Below are positions 1-11,786 of a stretch of 64,000 bases of DNA, piece by piece. The translations under genes were made by a program, and so were the position numbers. The notes under the pieces are model-generated. The model saw nothing but the letters and a program-made list of their open reading frames with translations, had not been told where the DNA came from and did not search any database. Source of the DNA: Hysterangium stoloniferum (lineage: Eukaryota; Basidiomycota; Agaricomycetes; Hysterangiales; Hysterangiaceae). The stretch is from positions 124,001 through 188,000 of the forward strand of contig WHVD01000040.1 of assembly GCA_015178975.1 (NCBI GenBank), in the 5' to 3' direction. Numbering within the stretch: position 1 is the first letter of the stretch; the number at the start of each line of letters is the position of its first letter.

Positions 1-991
1 AATTACAACATCTTGACAGATGTTGCTAGTCAGTGTGTTGGATCAGATGCTCGCACCTTCCAAAATCTCCTGGGATCACATTTCATTAGTTAAACGATGC
101 CAACTGTAGTTGAAAATTGGGAAAGTTCAAGATATTTGGGATTGATGAAGACGAAAAGGTATTACTTGACATCTCTCTATACATAAGAGAGGAAAATGCC
201 GTAGTAACATTACCAAACAACCGTTGTTAGATGGATACGCGTACCACCTCAAATATGTCCCATCGCAACGCCTGTTCCGTTCGTTGCAAGACACGCATGG
301 CTTTTCCGGTGTAAATATCACGCAGTTTCTACACAGGTGCCACAAATCTTTGGATCCAAGACATTTTCCAGTGTTATACTCTTTCTGGTTCTTTCGTATT
401 TCATTAGTAGCGGGATAACTCTGAACACAATCAAATAATTAATTCCCAGTAGTGCATTAGCAGTTTTGGAACCAAAAAAAAAAAGACAAGCTCCAGGTTG
501 AATATCAAACACTTTGAACATCCGACGAGTCAGTGACAAAATATTGCAAACGCCAGAGGATTTCCGCCATTGCGAAGATCTTAAACAACCTCCACAGACC
601 TCCAAAAACGCAGGAATGTTTCCGAAGAACTCTAGTCATTTCATTTGTCCTTTTGATTATGGAAACAGTGGAGTTTATTTCGCTTCACTAAATAATATTA
701 TGGAGTATACCTCCGCACATAGAATTTATACCTCCGATTTACCTGCAAACACCTCAGTCGTTTTCACCCATCTTAGGCAACGGCCGATGCGAGTACATTT
801 ATTCAGTCTCTATTCCCTAAGTTGATGTACAGTAGTTTCGGGCAACTTCTGCCTTCAAATAGATTTTGTCAGTCATGAATATCTCAAACAATGTGATGGC
901 CTGTAAATACCCAATGGACACACCCCCTTACTGGTACTCCATCCTGCTACTTCATGGCCGACCCGGGAGTAAAATACGGTACACTCGCACA
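1..991. other. no gene recognised; 3' flank of caspase-like gene
   Basis: Only short overlapping open frames are present on both strands, and none shows a family motif. The last part (about 940-991) is the 3' flank of the minus-strand caspase-like gene. It still resembles the 3' flank of the second caspase-like gene near 62100, where both contain GTCCGCCT followed by a GTG-rich stretch. Confidence 0.5.
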
Positions 992-2908
992 CTAGGCGGA
1001 CCGCACTCCCGTACGGTATCTCTCTACAGTTTTGACGAGGCATGTGCACCAATAATCATTTTCTTCACTTTCTACAACCAGGTCGCGGGTCGTAGACGTT
1101 GTGAATGGCGACACTGTCATAGGTGTTGTTGACAAAGGCCAAGTCGTAAGGAAAATTTTGATGAATCCATATTGCATTTGTAGTGAAGAAGAATTGCGGA
1201 AGTATAATTTATTCCTTGCAGTTGTACCATAACCAATAGTGAACTCTGAACCATGGGGCAGCGGTGCATCAACCCTCCGTGGACTAGAGGAAAAAATATG
1301 ACCCAGATCATCTGAATAGAGAGAGTGAGAAATGCTCGGGTATTGAAAAGCAATATTCACCAAATTTCAAGGATCTTACGTTGAAGTAATATATGTAAGG
1401 ATAGAAATCGTAATCTGTGTTGTTCGTCAACTTCATTCCGTAGGTGTTTTGTGGATGGACAGTGATATCAATAATTCCGTCACTAATTAGATTTTCGATC
1501 GGTTCGACTGGTCTCCGAATCGCTCTAAAACCTCTAGAGGCTTCCGTTCGTTGCTCTACACGAAAAAAATCCATCGAAATGCCTCTTTCTTCTCGGACAT
1601 CCCTACACAAATGCCAATGAAAGTCTGCAGCCTCGAGTAAGACGTCCGATATTGCTGAAGGATCTTTGTCAGTGGTTTTGCTAAGCCTCTCCTCGTGCTG
1701 TAGACTTCGTAACTGTATGGTAAAAGTCACCTTGTGGTCTTCGATGTGCACAAGAATATTGGCCGCGACCTCTGTATCACATTTGATCCGATGGTTTGTC
1801 GACGCCTCCACACACCGCACAAATTCATCGGTAAATGACGTCGAAAAGTGAACCTTGAATTTGTCTTCATCCCGCAGCGTCGTCTGAACGAGGCGTCCCC
1901 TCGCACGTTTAAGGAATTCCGGGCTGGTGTTTGACGTGTCTATTGAACCAGACTCGGGGTGAAGTATCATGTCTTCTCGCGTAATGTCGATAGGCTTGAA
2001 GCTGCCTAGAATATTACGGTATATTGTAAGTGGTAGGTCAGGTAGTAGCTTCAAGAGTTCAGTACATGTGGCGTTTCCGAAGTCAATATCATTCAATATA
2101 TTGATCAAGGCCTTTTTAAAACACTCCCTGCTCTCAAAGGCGACTTCTGTACGACCGCATGCCGTAATGAGAATGTGACTGCAAATTCCAGAATACAAAG
2201 AATCGAGTGAAGGTTTATAAACAGCTGAGGTAGAGTTCAAGACGTCCCTATCCAGATGCTCCGGAAGAGTGCGACGGAGCCATGCACACCTGACCACGAA
2301 CTCGGACTCAATGCCTCTTGTGTCAGAGTTTGAATGACAACAATCTAAAATAACAGTCTGCCAAGATTGTTGGCTAGTGAACGGTAAATTCGAGCTCACA
2401 TTATAAATGAGCTACCTACAATGTCACAACACTTGCGCTCCGCCAATCCCACTAGCATGTCGTGTAAGCCGCGATCGGAAATCATATTATGGATGACGTC
2501 ACGATCCGTAATAGTATCATGAGGTACTATGGTCTGAATCATGTGATGTTCTGTATCCCAATGCCATGCGTCAGGCTCAACAGACACATTACCATTTACG
2601 GTATAGGAAATGAGGATCGGGTCGAAGTGGTTGATCCGATCATCAATCCCAAGACCACGGATTCCAGCAATGATCGCCTCGCGTGTCGCTTGTTGGTTGG
2701 GTAGCGTCTGAGGCCCGAAGTCGTACCTGTCAACCAAGAGCGTTGCCTTGCCCTTTGAATCAACGACTGCGATTTGAAGGGAAGAAATTGATTTTTTCTG
2801 ATATTCGTCAACGCCAATCAGCAATGCGAATGTGAAGGATGTGAGCAGTACCTCAGGTAAGCAGCTGAACAACGACTGGACAGACAAAGATGGAGAATGT
2901 GGTGTCAT
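992..2908 (-). CDS. caspase-like (peptidase C14) paralogue, probable pseudo-enzyme
   Basis: Three exons on the minus strand (2908-2420, 2357-1361, 1311-992) give 601 residues. The introns 2358-2419 (62 nt) and 1312-1360 (49 nt) have GT...AG ends and keep the frame. The N-terminal half is a caspase fold: FALLIGVDEYQ strand, ATREAI helix and the catalytic-cysteine motif ILDCCHS just after intron 1. The C-terminal half carries the conserved YGMKLTN, PLPHG and IGYG motifs seen in the paralogue at 59924-62095. Where the paralogue reads YYAGHGD, this protein reads SYTVNGN, so the catalytic His is Asn. It also lacks about 60 residues of linker, including one intron, after LLPDLP. The start is the first ATG, upstream of the fold and inside a flank shared with the paralogue. 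In fungi, C14 proteins act in stress and cell death. This copy is more likely regulatory or decaying than proteolytic. The open frame over 600 codons argues against a very old pseudogene. Confidence 0.85.
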
Positions 2909-2979
2909 GTTGAGAAGAAGATGGTTAGAAGGCTGAGAGGTATAACGATGGAGGAGAAAGAGGTTTTATTGTTTAGGCT
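2909..2979 (-). promoter_or_regulatory. 5' flank conserved between the two caspase-like genes
   Basis: Read on the minus strand this flank contains CTAAACAATAAA, then CCATCG.TATACCTCTCA, then a pyrimidine-rich run up to the ATG. The same order and spacing occurs on the plus strand just before 59924. The pyrimidine tract next to the start is typical of fungal core promoters. Shared retention suggests that promoter and 5' leader were duplicated with the gene. Confidence 0.5.
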
Positions 2980-3064
2980 ATAGTCGACTCTGTAGTAACC
3001 CATACCCTTCCGCGGACATCTCAGGGTATGGGTTATTGTGAATATGGTTACAGCGCTATGGTGA

Positions 3065-3576
3065 GGCGTGATTGGGCTTGTCTCAGGTCTGACAACGTGC
3101 GCATTCCGTGTGTCAACGCATTAGCCATAAACGCACGCATACAATAAGTATCAACTAGATGATACGCTCAATTCAGACAACTTTATCATATTTAATTTTA
3201 AAGAACTCTCGGATTTAGTACACGAAGTGATATTGGAAATGAAAAACCCCCACAGACGGTGGAACATTATAATAGATCAGTCGACGAGAAGTGTGTAAAT
3301 CGACTGGGGCTGTGAGGAATTTCTTGGGAAATGGAAACAATAGATTATCAGAACAATAAGAAAGGGGAAAATAACTGCGATATACTGCCAAGTAAGAAAG
3401 GATATAGGGGGTACAATAGGTGCCAGGATAAGTCCTATGACTCCGGAAGCGCCGGTATCTGGGGCACGCGTTAATCTTGATCTGTAACACTCTACATAAA
3501 CATACTCCTTAGAATCGCAAACACCGGGAAAACCCCTCTCCAAAATATTTTAGGATCCGTAGTAGAGCCTTGTCTT
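3065..3576. repeat. degenerate direct repeat, copy 1 (about 0.5 kb)
   Basis: This block recurs at 3943-4399 in the same orientation. Shared landmarks in order are GCGCATTCCGTGT, AAGTATCAACTAGATG, CACAGACGGTGGAA, GTGTGTAAATCGACTG, AGAAAGGATATAGGG and TTTTAGGATCC. No coding potential or terminal repeat was recognised. Substitutions and small indels are spread evenly, so the duplication is old. Confidence 0.75.
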
Positions 3577-3862
3577 ATATAAAGTCCAATAATCTCTATT
3601 GGATCCTAATAAGATTTAAAATTGGTTAGGGATCTTTTGAGATCCTAAAATTTATTGGATTCTAAACCCTGCAATCACATGTTAGATCGTCAGCCGATAT
3701 GAACTCGGTTATAGATCTTTTAAGATCCAAAAGTTCGATGGATTCTAAACCCGCCAATCACACGTTGGATCCTTAACCGACTTTAAATCGGTTAAGGATC
3801 TGATGAGTGTTTGGCGGAGTCTATATACAATAAGCCTCTATTGAGGATCCTAAAAAATTTTG
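3577..3862. repeat. GATC-dense tandem pair with short hairpins
   Basis: About ten GATC sites fall in under 300 bases. Two units of about 85 bp lie in tandem (near 3623 and 3708), each with GGTTA, GATCTTTT.AGATCC, TGGATTCTAAACCC and CAATCACA. Short stems are visible: GGATCT/AGATCC, and TTAACCGA/TCGGTTAA near 3768-3790. The block sits between the two copies of the 0.5-kb direct repeat. Its function is unknown. Confidence 0.55.
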
Positions 3863-3942
3863 GAACAAAGGCTTTTCCCGGTGAAAGGTGGAGAACAGCG
3901 CATTGTCTTGCATGCTCGGCATGCGTGAGCGGGTTGGTGAAC

Positions 3943-4399
3943 ATGCGTGACTGGGGGTGTCTCGACTCTGACATCGCGCGCATTCCGTGTCTCAACGCGA
4001 TATTAGCCCCAAGGGCACGCACACGATAAGTATCAACTAGATGGCACGCTCAATCCAGTCAACTTTATCCAAATCTACTTCTAAAGAAATCTCTAATTTA
4101 GTTGACGAAGTGATATTCGAAATGAACCACCACAGACGGTGGAATATTATACCAGATCAGTCAACGCGAAGTGTGTAAATCGACTGAGGTTACCATACTA
4201 GTTGTGAAGTATGTAGGCGATCAGAACAATAATAAAGGGAAAAATAACTGCGAGTTATTTCCAAGAAAGAAAGGATATAGGGTACAATAAAGTGGGTAAG
4301 TCCTATGATGCCGAAAGTATCAGTATCTGGAGCATGTGTTACACCGGGAAAACACCTCTCACCAAAAGATTTTAGGATCCATAGTAGAGCCTTATCTTT
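3943..4399. repeat. degenerate direct repeat, copy 2
   Basis: Partner of 3065-3576, with the same landmarks in the same order and somewhat shorter through deletions. Confidence 0.75.
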
Positions 4400-5221
4400 A
4401 TCTCACTCCGGTCTGGTGGACAACATCATGTTTCGGTCTAAAGCGGGAGCCGGCTGCGACCACAGGTGACAGACAGGCATCCATGGCAGCAGGCGCGGGC
4501 CAAACAGGGCAGAGCTTAGAGAGGCCGGAGGACTGGGAGAAGCGATCTGTGAATGCGGCCATGACCCGATGTTGTTATGAGATGACAGAAACAATAGGAC
4601 GAGTTGCGGTAGGGCTGCAGGTTGATTTGAGAGAAAGAACCTTAAAAAAAAACATTAAAATTGAGGGTGGGGGCAATGGAGAAGATGAGGGTTAATTCAA
4701 AGCGAGAGGCAGCATCAGCAATGGAATTATCCTTGGAAGGGAGCCATTCAGGTTCGAAATGTTAGGATTTGCGGGTCCGTGATACGCTTGACTCAGTTTG
4801 GGTACAAAGAACGTGTTGCAAACGTATGGAGTGTATAGTACAAGTACCTAGTTTAAGTACCTACTACCGCTAATACTATACCCGGTTACTCATCAATCAC
4901 ATGCTACATTGTTTGCAAACCCAAAAAATTTGATACAAAAAGGAAGTCAAGTTGGGATGCAAGCTCAAGAAATTGACACAAGAGCTCCTTTGTGGCCTGT
5001 GGGAGATGAGCAGATGGAGAGCTTTGCAATAGTGGAACATACATGTTGGTTATCACTATGAAAGATAACATGATGGCCCTGGAAATCAGGGCCTCAGCAT
5101 AAAATATCATGAATGATGGCATAAAATTCTTTAACATGGATGTCAGCACCTGAATAACAATGAGGAATCTGACAAGAAAACCATTGATTGCCCAAAACAC
5201 CACCTGCACCCTTTTGTCAAG
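4400..5221. other. no gene recognised
   Basis: Short open frames occur (for example 4336-4695 plus and 4904-5209 minus), but neither shows a known motif or intron structure. Nothing else stands out. Confidence 0.4.
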
Positions 5222-5583
5222 TGTTGGGTTTGTGGGAACTATTCTGGAACTATTGGGAAGTTACAGGGAATCGGAAACTTCTAGATAGGGTCAGGATGTT
5301 GGCTTCAGCTTATATGCTGTGCCCCTACACAGACACTAGTTGTCCTTAATTTTAGAATAGAGCATTACCCTGGAAGATACAGATATTCAGAGTTCCAAAG
5401 AGTTCCAAATATTGAGTGTACAATAAGACAGAAGGAATAGTGGACTAAGTTGATATCAGATCTAAGGTATAGACACAAATGTGTGGGACTAATATATGTT
5501 TCATGGTTATTATACTGCAAACTAAGATCACAATAAGACAGAATAGGATAGGGATTACAGATTAGGGATACAATAAACAAATG
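5222..5583 (+). repeat. old LTR (family C), left part
   Basis: Begins TGTTGGG and contains the motif GGCTTCAGCTTAT that is shared with the other LTR families. It continues at 21329-21489 on the far side of the chromovirus, and a related 3' part occurs at 44456-44671. It is therefore older than the chromovirus inserted in it. Confidence 0.55.
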
Positions 5584-6403
5584 TGTTAAGTTGCATGCAG
5601 AGCTTATCAGAGGGTTTCTGGAGAAACCTGTGAGAACACCAGTAGGACTTGGCTTCAGCTTATAGGCTGCACCCTCGCGAGATCGTCTTGTCCAATTTCA
5701 AATGCGTAGATGGGAATCCTGGGGAGTCTGGGCAGGGTTTGTGGGTTGAGAGGTTGGGGAGTCGAGATGAATAGGTTGGAGGTTGAGTGATAGATGGGTC
5801 GGAGCCTGTGGGCTCTGACAAGTAAGAGCAGTGTCTTTCAAAGAGGAGAATAGAGTGGAAAATATACTGAGATTACTGGGGAGAATCTAAGCTGATTTTC
5901 TGACTGGATTGTATGTACAACATCTGCCAGACTATGTAGACTGTGGAATGAATAACATACCAAATCCAGTTATAATGAAAACTAAACTAGCAAACATGAA
6001 ATGAGATAAATAAACACCAAACTTGGTGTTAGGAATGGAATGGAACAGAGTGGAGTCTGAATTGTGACAGATCGTAAAACCATAATGGGAATGGGGCAGG
6101 AGCGGAGTCTGAATCGTGACAGGTCATTTGACCATAACGGGAATGGGGCTCAGTTAGAGTTAGAGAGCTGTCAGGTTTTCCAAGTGAGCTCCAGTGACTG
6201 GTGTGTGGGATAGGGTTGGAGATAGACAGGAGCGGAGTCCAGTGGGTATTCTAGTGACTGATACATGAAGTAACAAAGGTCAAGTATGGACAGGTCTGAC
6301 ATACAGAGTCCGGCGGGTTTTCCAGTAAACTGATAATTGGTGTGTGTAGGGTGTGGGTGTATAGGTTAGTGCCCGGAGTCCAGCAGGTTTTCCAGTCGTA
6401 ACA
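5584..6403 (-). repeat. 3' LTR of the chromovirus (family A)
   Basis: Has TG...CA type ends when read on the minus strand (TGTTACGAC...). It contains a TATATAAA-like core promoter region and the conserved CTTCAGCTTATAGGCTGC motif. It is about 57 bp longer than the 5' LTR through indels. Confidence 0.85.
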
Positions 6404-6420
6404 GTACCCTCCCTTTATCC
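6404..6420 (-). promoter_or_regulatory. polypurine tract
   Basis: On the minus strand GGATAAAGGGAGGGTAC abuts the 3' LTR, the normal position of the plus-strand primer of LTR elements. Confidence 0.65.
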
Positions 6421-6459
6421 TGAAGTCCCAAAGAGGCTCTAGAACTTGATAAGGTTTGG

Positions 6460-6561
6460 TCGGCTACATGCATGTGTCAGAAATTCATGTCGGTTACATG
6501 TATGTGTCAAAGAGTCACATGATCTAGAAGGCAAGGTTCAGATGCGATGAGCCTATATAAA
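6460..6561 (+). promoter_or_regulatory. candidate promoter of the antisense frame
   Basis: Two near-identical 20-mers 30 bases apart (6460-6479 and 6490-6509, TCGG.TACATG.ATGTGTCA) precede a TATATAAA box at 6554-6561. A reading frame on the plus strand starts about 50 bases downstream. The spacing suits a fungal core promoter with a duplicated upstream site. No regulator is known. Confidence 0.4.
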
Positions 6562-6791
6562 GAATTGAAAAAATGAAAATTTCTTCTTCTTTATTACCCC
6601 CATCATCAAATGGGTCCCAAGCCAATGCTGCGCAAGCCAATGCCAAGTGCTGGGCCCTCCATGGGCACTCCATATCAGGCTCCACTCACCATGGCCCAAA
6701 TTCTGGTGCAGTGGGAGGAGCAGTGCCGACAATGAGAGGAGGCAGAGAGGAAGGCCAAGGAGGCCGAAGAGGAATTGGACAGGGAGTACCA

Positions 6792-6820
6792 GGGTTTAGG
6801 GTTTAGGGTTTAGGGTTTTA
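6792..6820 (+). repeat. short telomere-like array (TTTAGGG)
   Basis: About four GGGTTTA heptamers lie exactly where the antisense frame meets the left end of the Copia-like remnant. The unit is the TTTAGGG variant, not the TTAGGG usual in fungi. Confidence 0.6.
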
Positions 6821-6907
6821 ATACACATCACTATACAAAGTACTTGAATTTGGAGACATAAAAAATCAACTTTCATCTTTGGTTGTGCCTGTCATTTTTC
6901 CCATGCT

Positions 6908-7065
6908 GTGACAACAATGACATCCTCAGACTCATTACCAAAATTCAAACCACTAAACAACCAAAATTATCCAGAATGGTCTGGAGAAATGAAGGCATGG
7001 TTGATGAAGTTGGGTTATTGGAAGATTATTTGTTGTTTGCACGCTCTGCCATTCCATTTTGCTGA
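6908..7065 (+). pseudogene. Copia gag N-terminal piece
   Basis: Reads as the start of a Copia Gag (short Ser-rich lead, then FKPLNNQNYPEWSGEMKAWL). This is the pattern of retrotransposon Gag proteins that open with L-N-x-x-N-Y-x-x-W. Confidence 0.7.
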
Positions 7066-7168
7066 GGTCTATTGCGGACTGTATGCTGATGCAAGATACC
7101 ATGTTTATTGGTGAATTCAATGAATGCCCTTGACATGTATTCTCCACCCTTATCATTCCTAAGTGTCT

Positions 7169-8613
7169 TTATTTTTCATCCAAGGAGGTTTTCTGCAAAT
7201 GCTTTGTACTGTTTGAATGCCCAAAAAACACCACTTTGGACTTGATTGGGATGACATTATAGAATATTGAAGCATCATCAATAAATGTGACCCAATAGTA
7301 GTATCCAGATGGGGATCTTGTACCAATGTAGTGTACATCTGTATCTACCAACTCCAAAGGTTCATTGCAGTGATGTTCTGAGGAGGGAAATGGATTGGCA
7401 TGCATCTTTCCTGCAAGACATGGTTCACGAATTGGATCCAGTTTAGCCTTTGAATTGAGTACCAATCCTTTAACCATGTTTCTTCTCATTAGATTTTTTA
7501 TTCCCTCATAGTGGTGGTGTCCCAATTGTCTATGCCATAGAGACAAATCTAGAGGTAAAGTAGAGGACATGTGCACATTCTCCATTTTATTTATAATAGT
7601 CTTGCCATCCAAGTAGCCCACATTCTGATTGGTGATTGATGCAGTGAACAAAAGATTCCCATGGCAATTAAATTGTATAGTTTTGGATGAAATGTGTACA
7701 TCAAATTCTTTATGACGTGTGAGGTATAGAACAGCAAGAAGATTATTATGTAAAGCTGGAACATGTAATACTTTTGTGAATTCAACCTCCCAGCCAACTC
7801 TTCCATCAATGATTGGTTGAAAAATAACACTCCCAACACCTTCAGAGTATACAATCCTACTGTCTGCAAGTTTGATTGGGGTTCTGTGTGGGATATAGGT
7901 ATGGAACCAGTTGTAGTGGGGTGTCATATGCAATGTGGCCCCTGTGTCTGTGTTCCAATCATAGATGTTAGCCAAGGTTGCACATGCATCATGTTGTGAA
8001 AAGACACTTGCTTTTCCTGTCTGTTCCTCTACTTCCTCTATTTTTGCCTCTTCCATCTTGTTAGCACTGTTGCGTGACTGCCAGTTGTGCTGTAGCTTTT
8101 CTTTATTCCTTGGCTTTGGACAGTCATAACTGAGATGCCCTTCCTTGTCACAATTATAGCAAACCATTTTTCGATGATGCTTGATGGGTGCTTTGGCCCT
8201 ATTACCTATTAACCATTTCTCCACGGCAATTGTGATTTAATTCTTCACTTCTAAATGCCTGGAGAATAGTATTCTTGTCCAGCTTCTCCATGAGTAATAA
8301 TGATGAGGAGAGGTGTGGCATATTCATCAGGAAGAGCCCATATGAGTGCCATGCATTGTAATTCTTCATCCAGCTTTTCAATTGTGAAGTCCTTTGGGCA
8401 CAGGTTTTGAATAGTCCCCATTTCTTTATCAATTCTGACACCCAAATCCATCCAAGACTCCTTTTCATCCTTTTGGATTGAGAAAAGGTCATCATAAGCA
8501 TTGAAGTGGGCTACTGGTTTTTGTTGTAAATGTGTCCTTTCCAATAAGTCCCACATTTTGATTGGATCTTCTTCAAATCCACGGAAATGCACCCTCTGAT
8601 CATTTTCCACCAT
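7169..8613 (-). pseudogene. Copia gag-zinc knuckle-protease-pre-integrase piece
   Basis: Two consecutive minus-strand frames (8613-8251 and 8224-7169) carry the UBN2-type Gag body, a CCHC knuckle, the aspartic protease motif DTGATLHM and the GAG-pre-integrase LWHRQLGH, then the start of the integrase core (DTDVHYIG). The orientation is opposite to the rest of the remnant. Confidence 0.8.
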
Positions 8614-8714
8614 AAGATATATATCTCTGCAGCTGCTTTCTCTGCCTTTGTTTCCTACTTCTCAATGTTATCACTGCCATTTATTGGCTTGTTTTCTTAG
8701 AAGGAATTACAACC

Positions 8715-10197
8715 ATGCTAACAAAGTCTGAACTAGCCAAGAACTTCTGGGAATACTGCCTGGCTGCATTTGTATACATCTGGAACCACTGTCCATCATC
8801 TGCCCTAAAGGTCAAAACACCATATGAAATTTGGCACAAAAGGAAACCAGATATCCATCACATCAGAGTTTGGGGATGCATTGCATATGTGCACATTCAA
8901 AAGGACAAACGACCAAGCTTGGGATCTCACATGGAAAAATGCATCTTTATTGGGTATCCTGAAGGATATAAGGGATGGTTATTCTACAACCCAGTGACAA
9001 GAGGGATAGTGATCAGTGAATGAGCTGAATTTGATGAACAATACACATGGAAACACCAACCACCACAAGTTACAGATACTGGTGGGAAGGATGAATCATG
9101 TATTAGGGATTATACCCCAGGGGGTCCAGTTGTTGAAGAAGAAGATAATCCACCAACTGACTTACCAACTGCCTCTGTGGAGGATCATGAATTCCCTACA
9201 CCTGAATCTGAAGACAAGGGTGTCACACCATCCTCCCAGATCACAGATAATGAGGAGGAAGAAGATAATAGACCAATTGCCATTTATCATGAATTTGAAG
9301 ACAATGCTGCCATACCATCCCCCAGATCACATTACAGGAATTTGGGATGTCAAACTGTCATGCAGTGGGTCCACCCATGGATCCAGGGGCTAAACTATCA
9401 TCAGATCAGTCACCCAAAACCATGGAGGAACAGAATGAAATGTGTGACATTCCCTACATTAATGCAGTTGGGTCCATGATGTACTTGCCACTACCACCCG
9501 TCCCTACATTGCATACACTGCAGGAGTATTGGCTCGGTTTAACTCAAACTCCACATGGGGATTGTGCTTCGGACTGTGCCTTGGCGAGTGATGGGTTGAT
9601 TAATCTCGGACATTTTGGTGGTAATGGTATACTGTAGCACATTGGAAGGCTGTCAAGCACCTATTCTGATATTTGAAGGGAACTATGGATATGAAACTCA
9701 CATATGGTCCTGATCCCTTAAATACAGATCTATTTGTTGGCTTCAGTGATGCTAGTTATGGTGGAGACAAGGACAGTGGAAAATCAACAACAGGGTACAT
9801 AATCAAAGTGGGATCAGGAGCAGTATGTTGGAGCAGCAAACTACAACCATTTGTGACACTATCCACCACAGAAGCTGAATATGTTGCTGCAGTTGCAGCA
9901 GGGAAGGAGATCTGTTGGATGCAGAACCTGTTAAAGGAATTGGGATACAATGCACCATGTCCATCAAAACTCTTCATTGACAACCAGTCAGCACTAACTG
10001 TAGCCAAGAATCCAGAACATCATGGACGAATGAAACATCTGGACCTATGCTACTACTGGTTATGTGACATGGTAGAAAAGGAATCAATCAACCCTATCTA
10101 CCTACAAACAGATGAAATGCCAGCAGATATCTTAACCACAGCATTACTAAAACCAAAGGTGGAAAAGTTCAGATCTATGATGCAATTAGGAAATTGA
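8715..10197 (+). pseudogene. Copia integrase end and RNase H piece
   Basis: 8715-9023 is the typical end of the integrase region (ELAKNFWEYCLAAFVYIWNH...IRVWGCIAYVHI). 9673-10197 is the Copia RNase H (GFSDASYGG, TLSTTEAEYVA, ADILTTAL). The stretch between is acidic linker and partial sequence. Confidence 0.8.
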
Positions 10198-10566
10198 ACA
10201 GATATGGGATTAAAAAAGTGTTTCATCAAGGGGGTATGTTAAATTTGATGATGAAACACACCTTTTATAGGGGGAGTCCACCAATTATTGCAACTTTTCA
10301 TATGAAGATGCTAATTGTGGACCATGCTTTTGGAGGTTAATGTGTGTCAGAACCACTATACACCTCCCAGAGCACCAAAACTATATTGTCAGGAGGTGCT
10401 ACACTAACTGACACAAGATATTGAGACACAAGTACTTTCATTACAAGCTTATTAAACTGGCACTAGTCACGGAGAAAGAGGCCGAGGAGCAGAGGAAGAG
10501 GGGTGAGGAGGAGGCTGCACAGGTTGCTGCGGAGAAAGCCAAGGCAGCCGCAGTCACCACAGGTAA

Positions 10567-11786
10567 TGTGATGTATCCAGTCTATTTTCACAATTTTTCC
10601 CTTAATTTTCCCAAATTTATTTCAATTTATTTTATTTTATTTATTATTCCAAGAATATGGCTATTTCCTTTTAACTTCACATACTCAAAGCTTCGAATGA
10701 GGTCACATTACATAATCAAAGCCTAGAGTGGGCCAAAGTTAAGATTAATAAGCCAATTTATCTATTTTTAGTGATTTGGCCCCTTTTCTCATAATCACTG
10801 GATATATGCACACTTTTTCGGCCCTATCACGTGACATTACATAATCATTGACTCGATGACACATTTACAAGTCGATGCATGCTGTTTCCACAGCTGAGTG
10901 GCTGGTTTTATTCAAATCCGGCTTTTGAAGCGGTTTTGCTTCTAGCCCAGGCCATCTTGGGCATGGCTTATGACTCGTCGGATCGGATCTTCAAGTCAGG
11001 TGATAGCTATGATATCATAGCAGAATTATGGAAACCTGTAGAAGCTTCTAATAATTTCCTAATTAGTTATTTAGATATTATTAAGCAGAACTCTCTACAT
11101 GTATAAAAAGAGGCCCAAATCACTGAATAAATCAACCTACTTTACTACTATCAACAGCACAGCTCAGAAGCTTATCTCATCATCCTAAGGACAATAATAG
11201 CCTTAGTCTGATATATTAACTGCAAGCACCTACACTTGTAGAATCTTGAACTTAGCTAATTCATCTAAGTTCCCTCAGCTTCCCAGAACCCTTTAGGCTT
11301 ACTAATCACTTGAGTAAATCTAAATTCTTATTACTGAAATCCCTGCCCATTTAGGTAATTCAAGAGCCCACATTAACAGCACAGTTAATCAATCTTTAAA
11401 CAAATGCTTGGATATTCAACTCTCCAACAATCTCTCTATTTATAAATTATTTAACAGCTTGTTAAATCTTTATAAATAGTAAACTAAAAGGCTACAAGAA
11501 AGTGAAGGCTTATGACAAGTTTCTGCTGACTTATTGCACATACATTCAGCTCCCAAACCTTTATTCTCAAGGAGAACTTAACTTTCATAAAGCACATCAC
11601 TACAAGTTCATCTGAATTTGTCAAGAGACCAAACAAATATTGACTTTAGTTGTTTAAGCTTAATAGTGCAGCTAATTAATCTATCAGTATTTAAATTACT
11701 GGACCTTTATTTGTTTATTTCTTGAAGCCCTTGCTGTGTCAATGTTTGTTAACTATTTGAGAGAGTAAATAGCCAAATCCATTACA
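10567..11786 (+). repeat. solo LTR (family D), 1.2 kb
   Basis: Ends TGTGATG...ATTACA, flanked by the 5-bp duplication GGTAA (10562-10566 and 11787-11791). A TATAAAAAG box lies near 11103. It is inserted into the antisense frame of the chromovirus. Related copies are at 26566-28001 and, in pieces, 48707-49989. No internal coding region remains. Confidence 0.75.

Larger units (their letters stand above)
6821..10460 (+). mobile_element. Copia-like (Ty1) remnant with parts in both orientations
   Basis: Gag start on the plus strand (from 6908, LPKFKPLNNQNYPEW). Gag remainder, zinc knuckle (CYNCDKEGHLSYDC), protease (DTGATLHM) and pre-integrase (LWHRQLGH) lie on the minus strand within 7069-8640. 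Integrase C-terminal part and RNase H lie on the plus strand within 8715-10197. The reverse transcriptase is not seen. A purine tract ending GGGGGTA near 10236 precedes a possible LTR start. Broken and rearranged. Confidence 0.8.

Noticed and set aside
4336-4695. A 119-codon frame
   Set aside because: No family motif, no intron signals, and it begins inside a non-coding direct repeat.
6792-6820. A true chromosome end or telomere
   Set aside because: Only four heptamers, internal, with the Copia-like remnant continuing on the other side.
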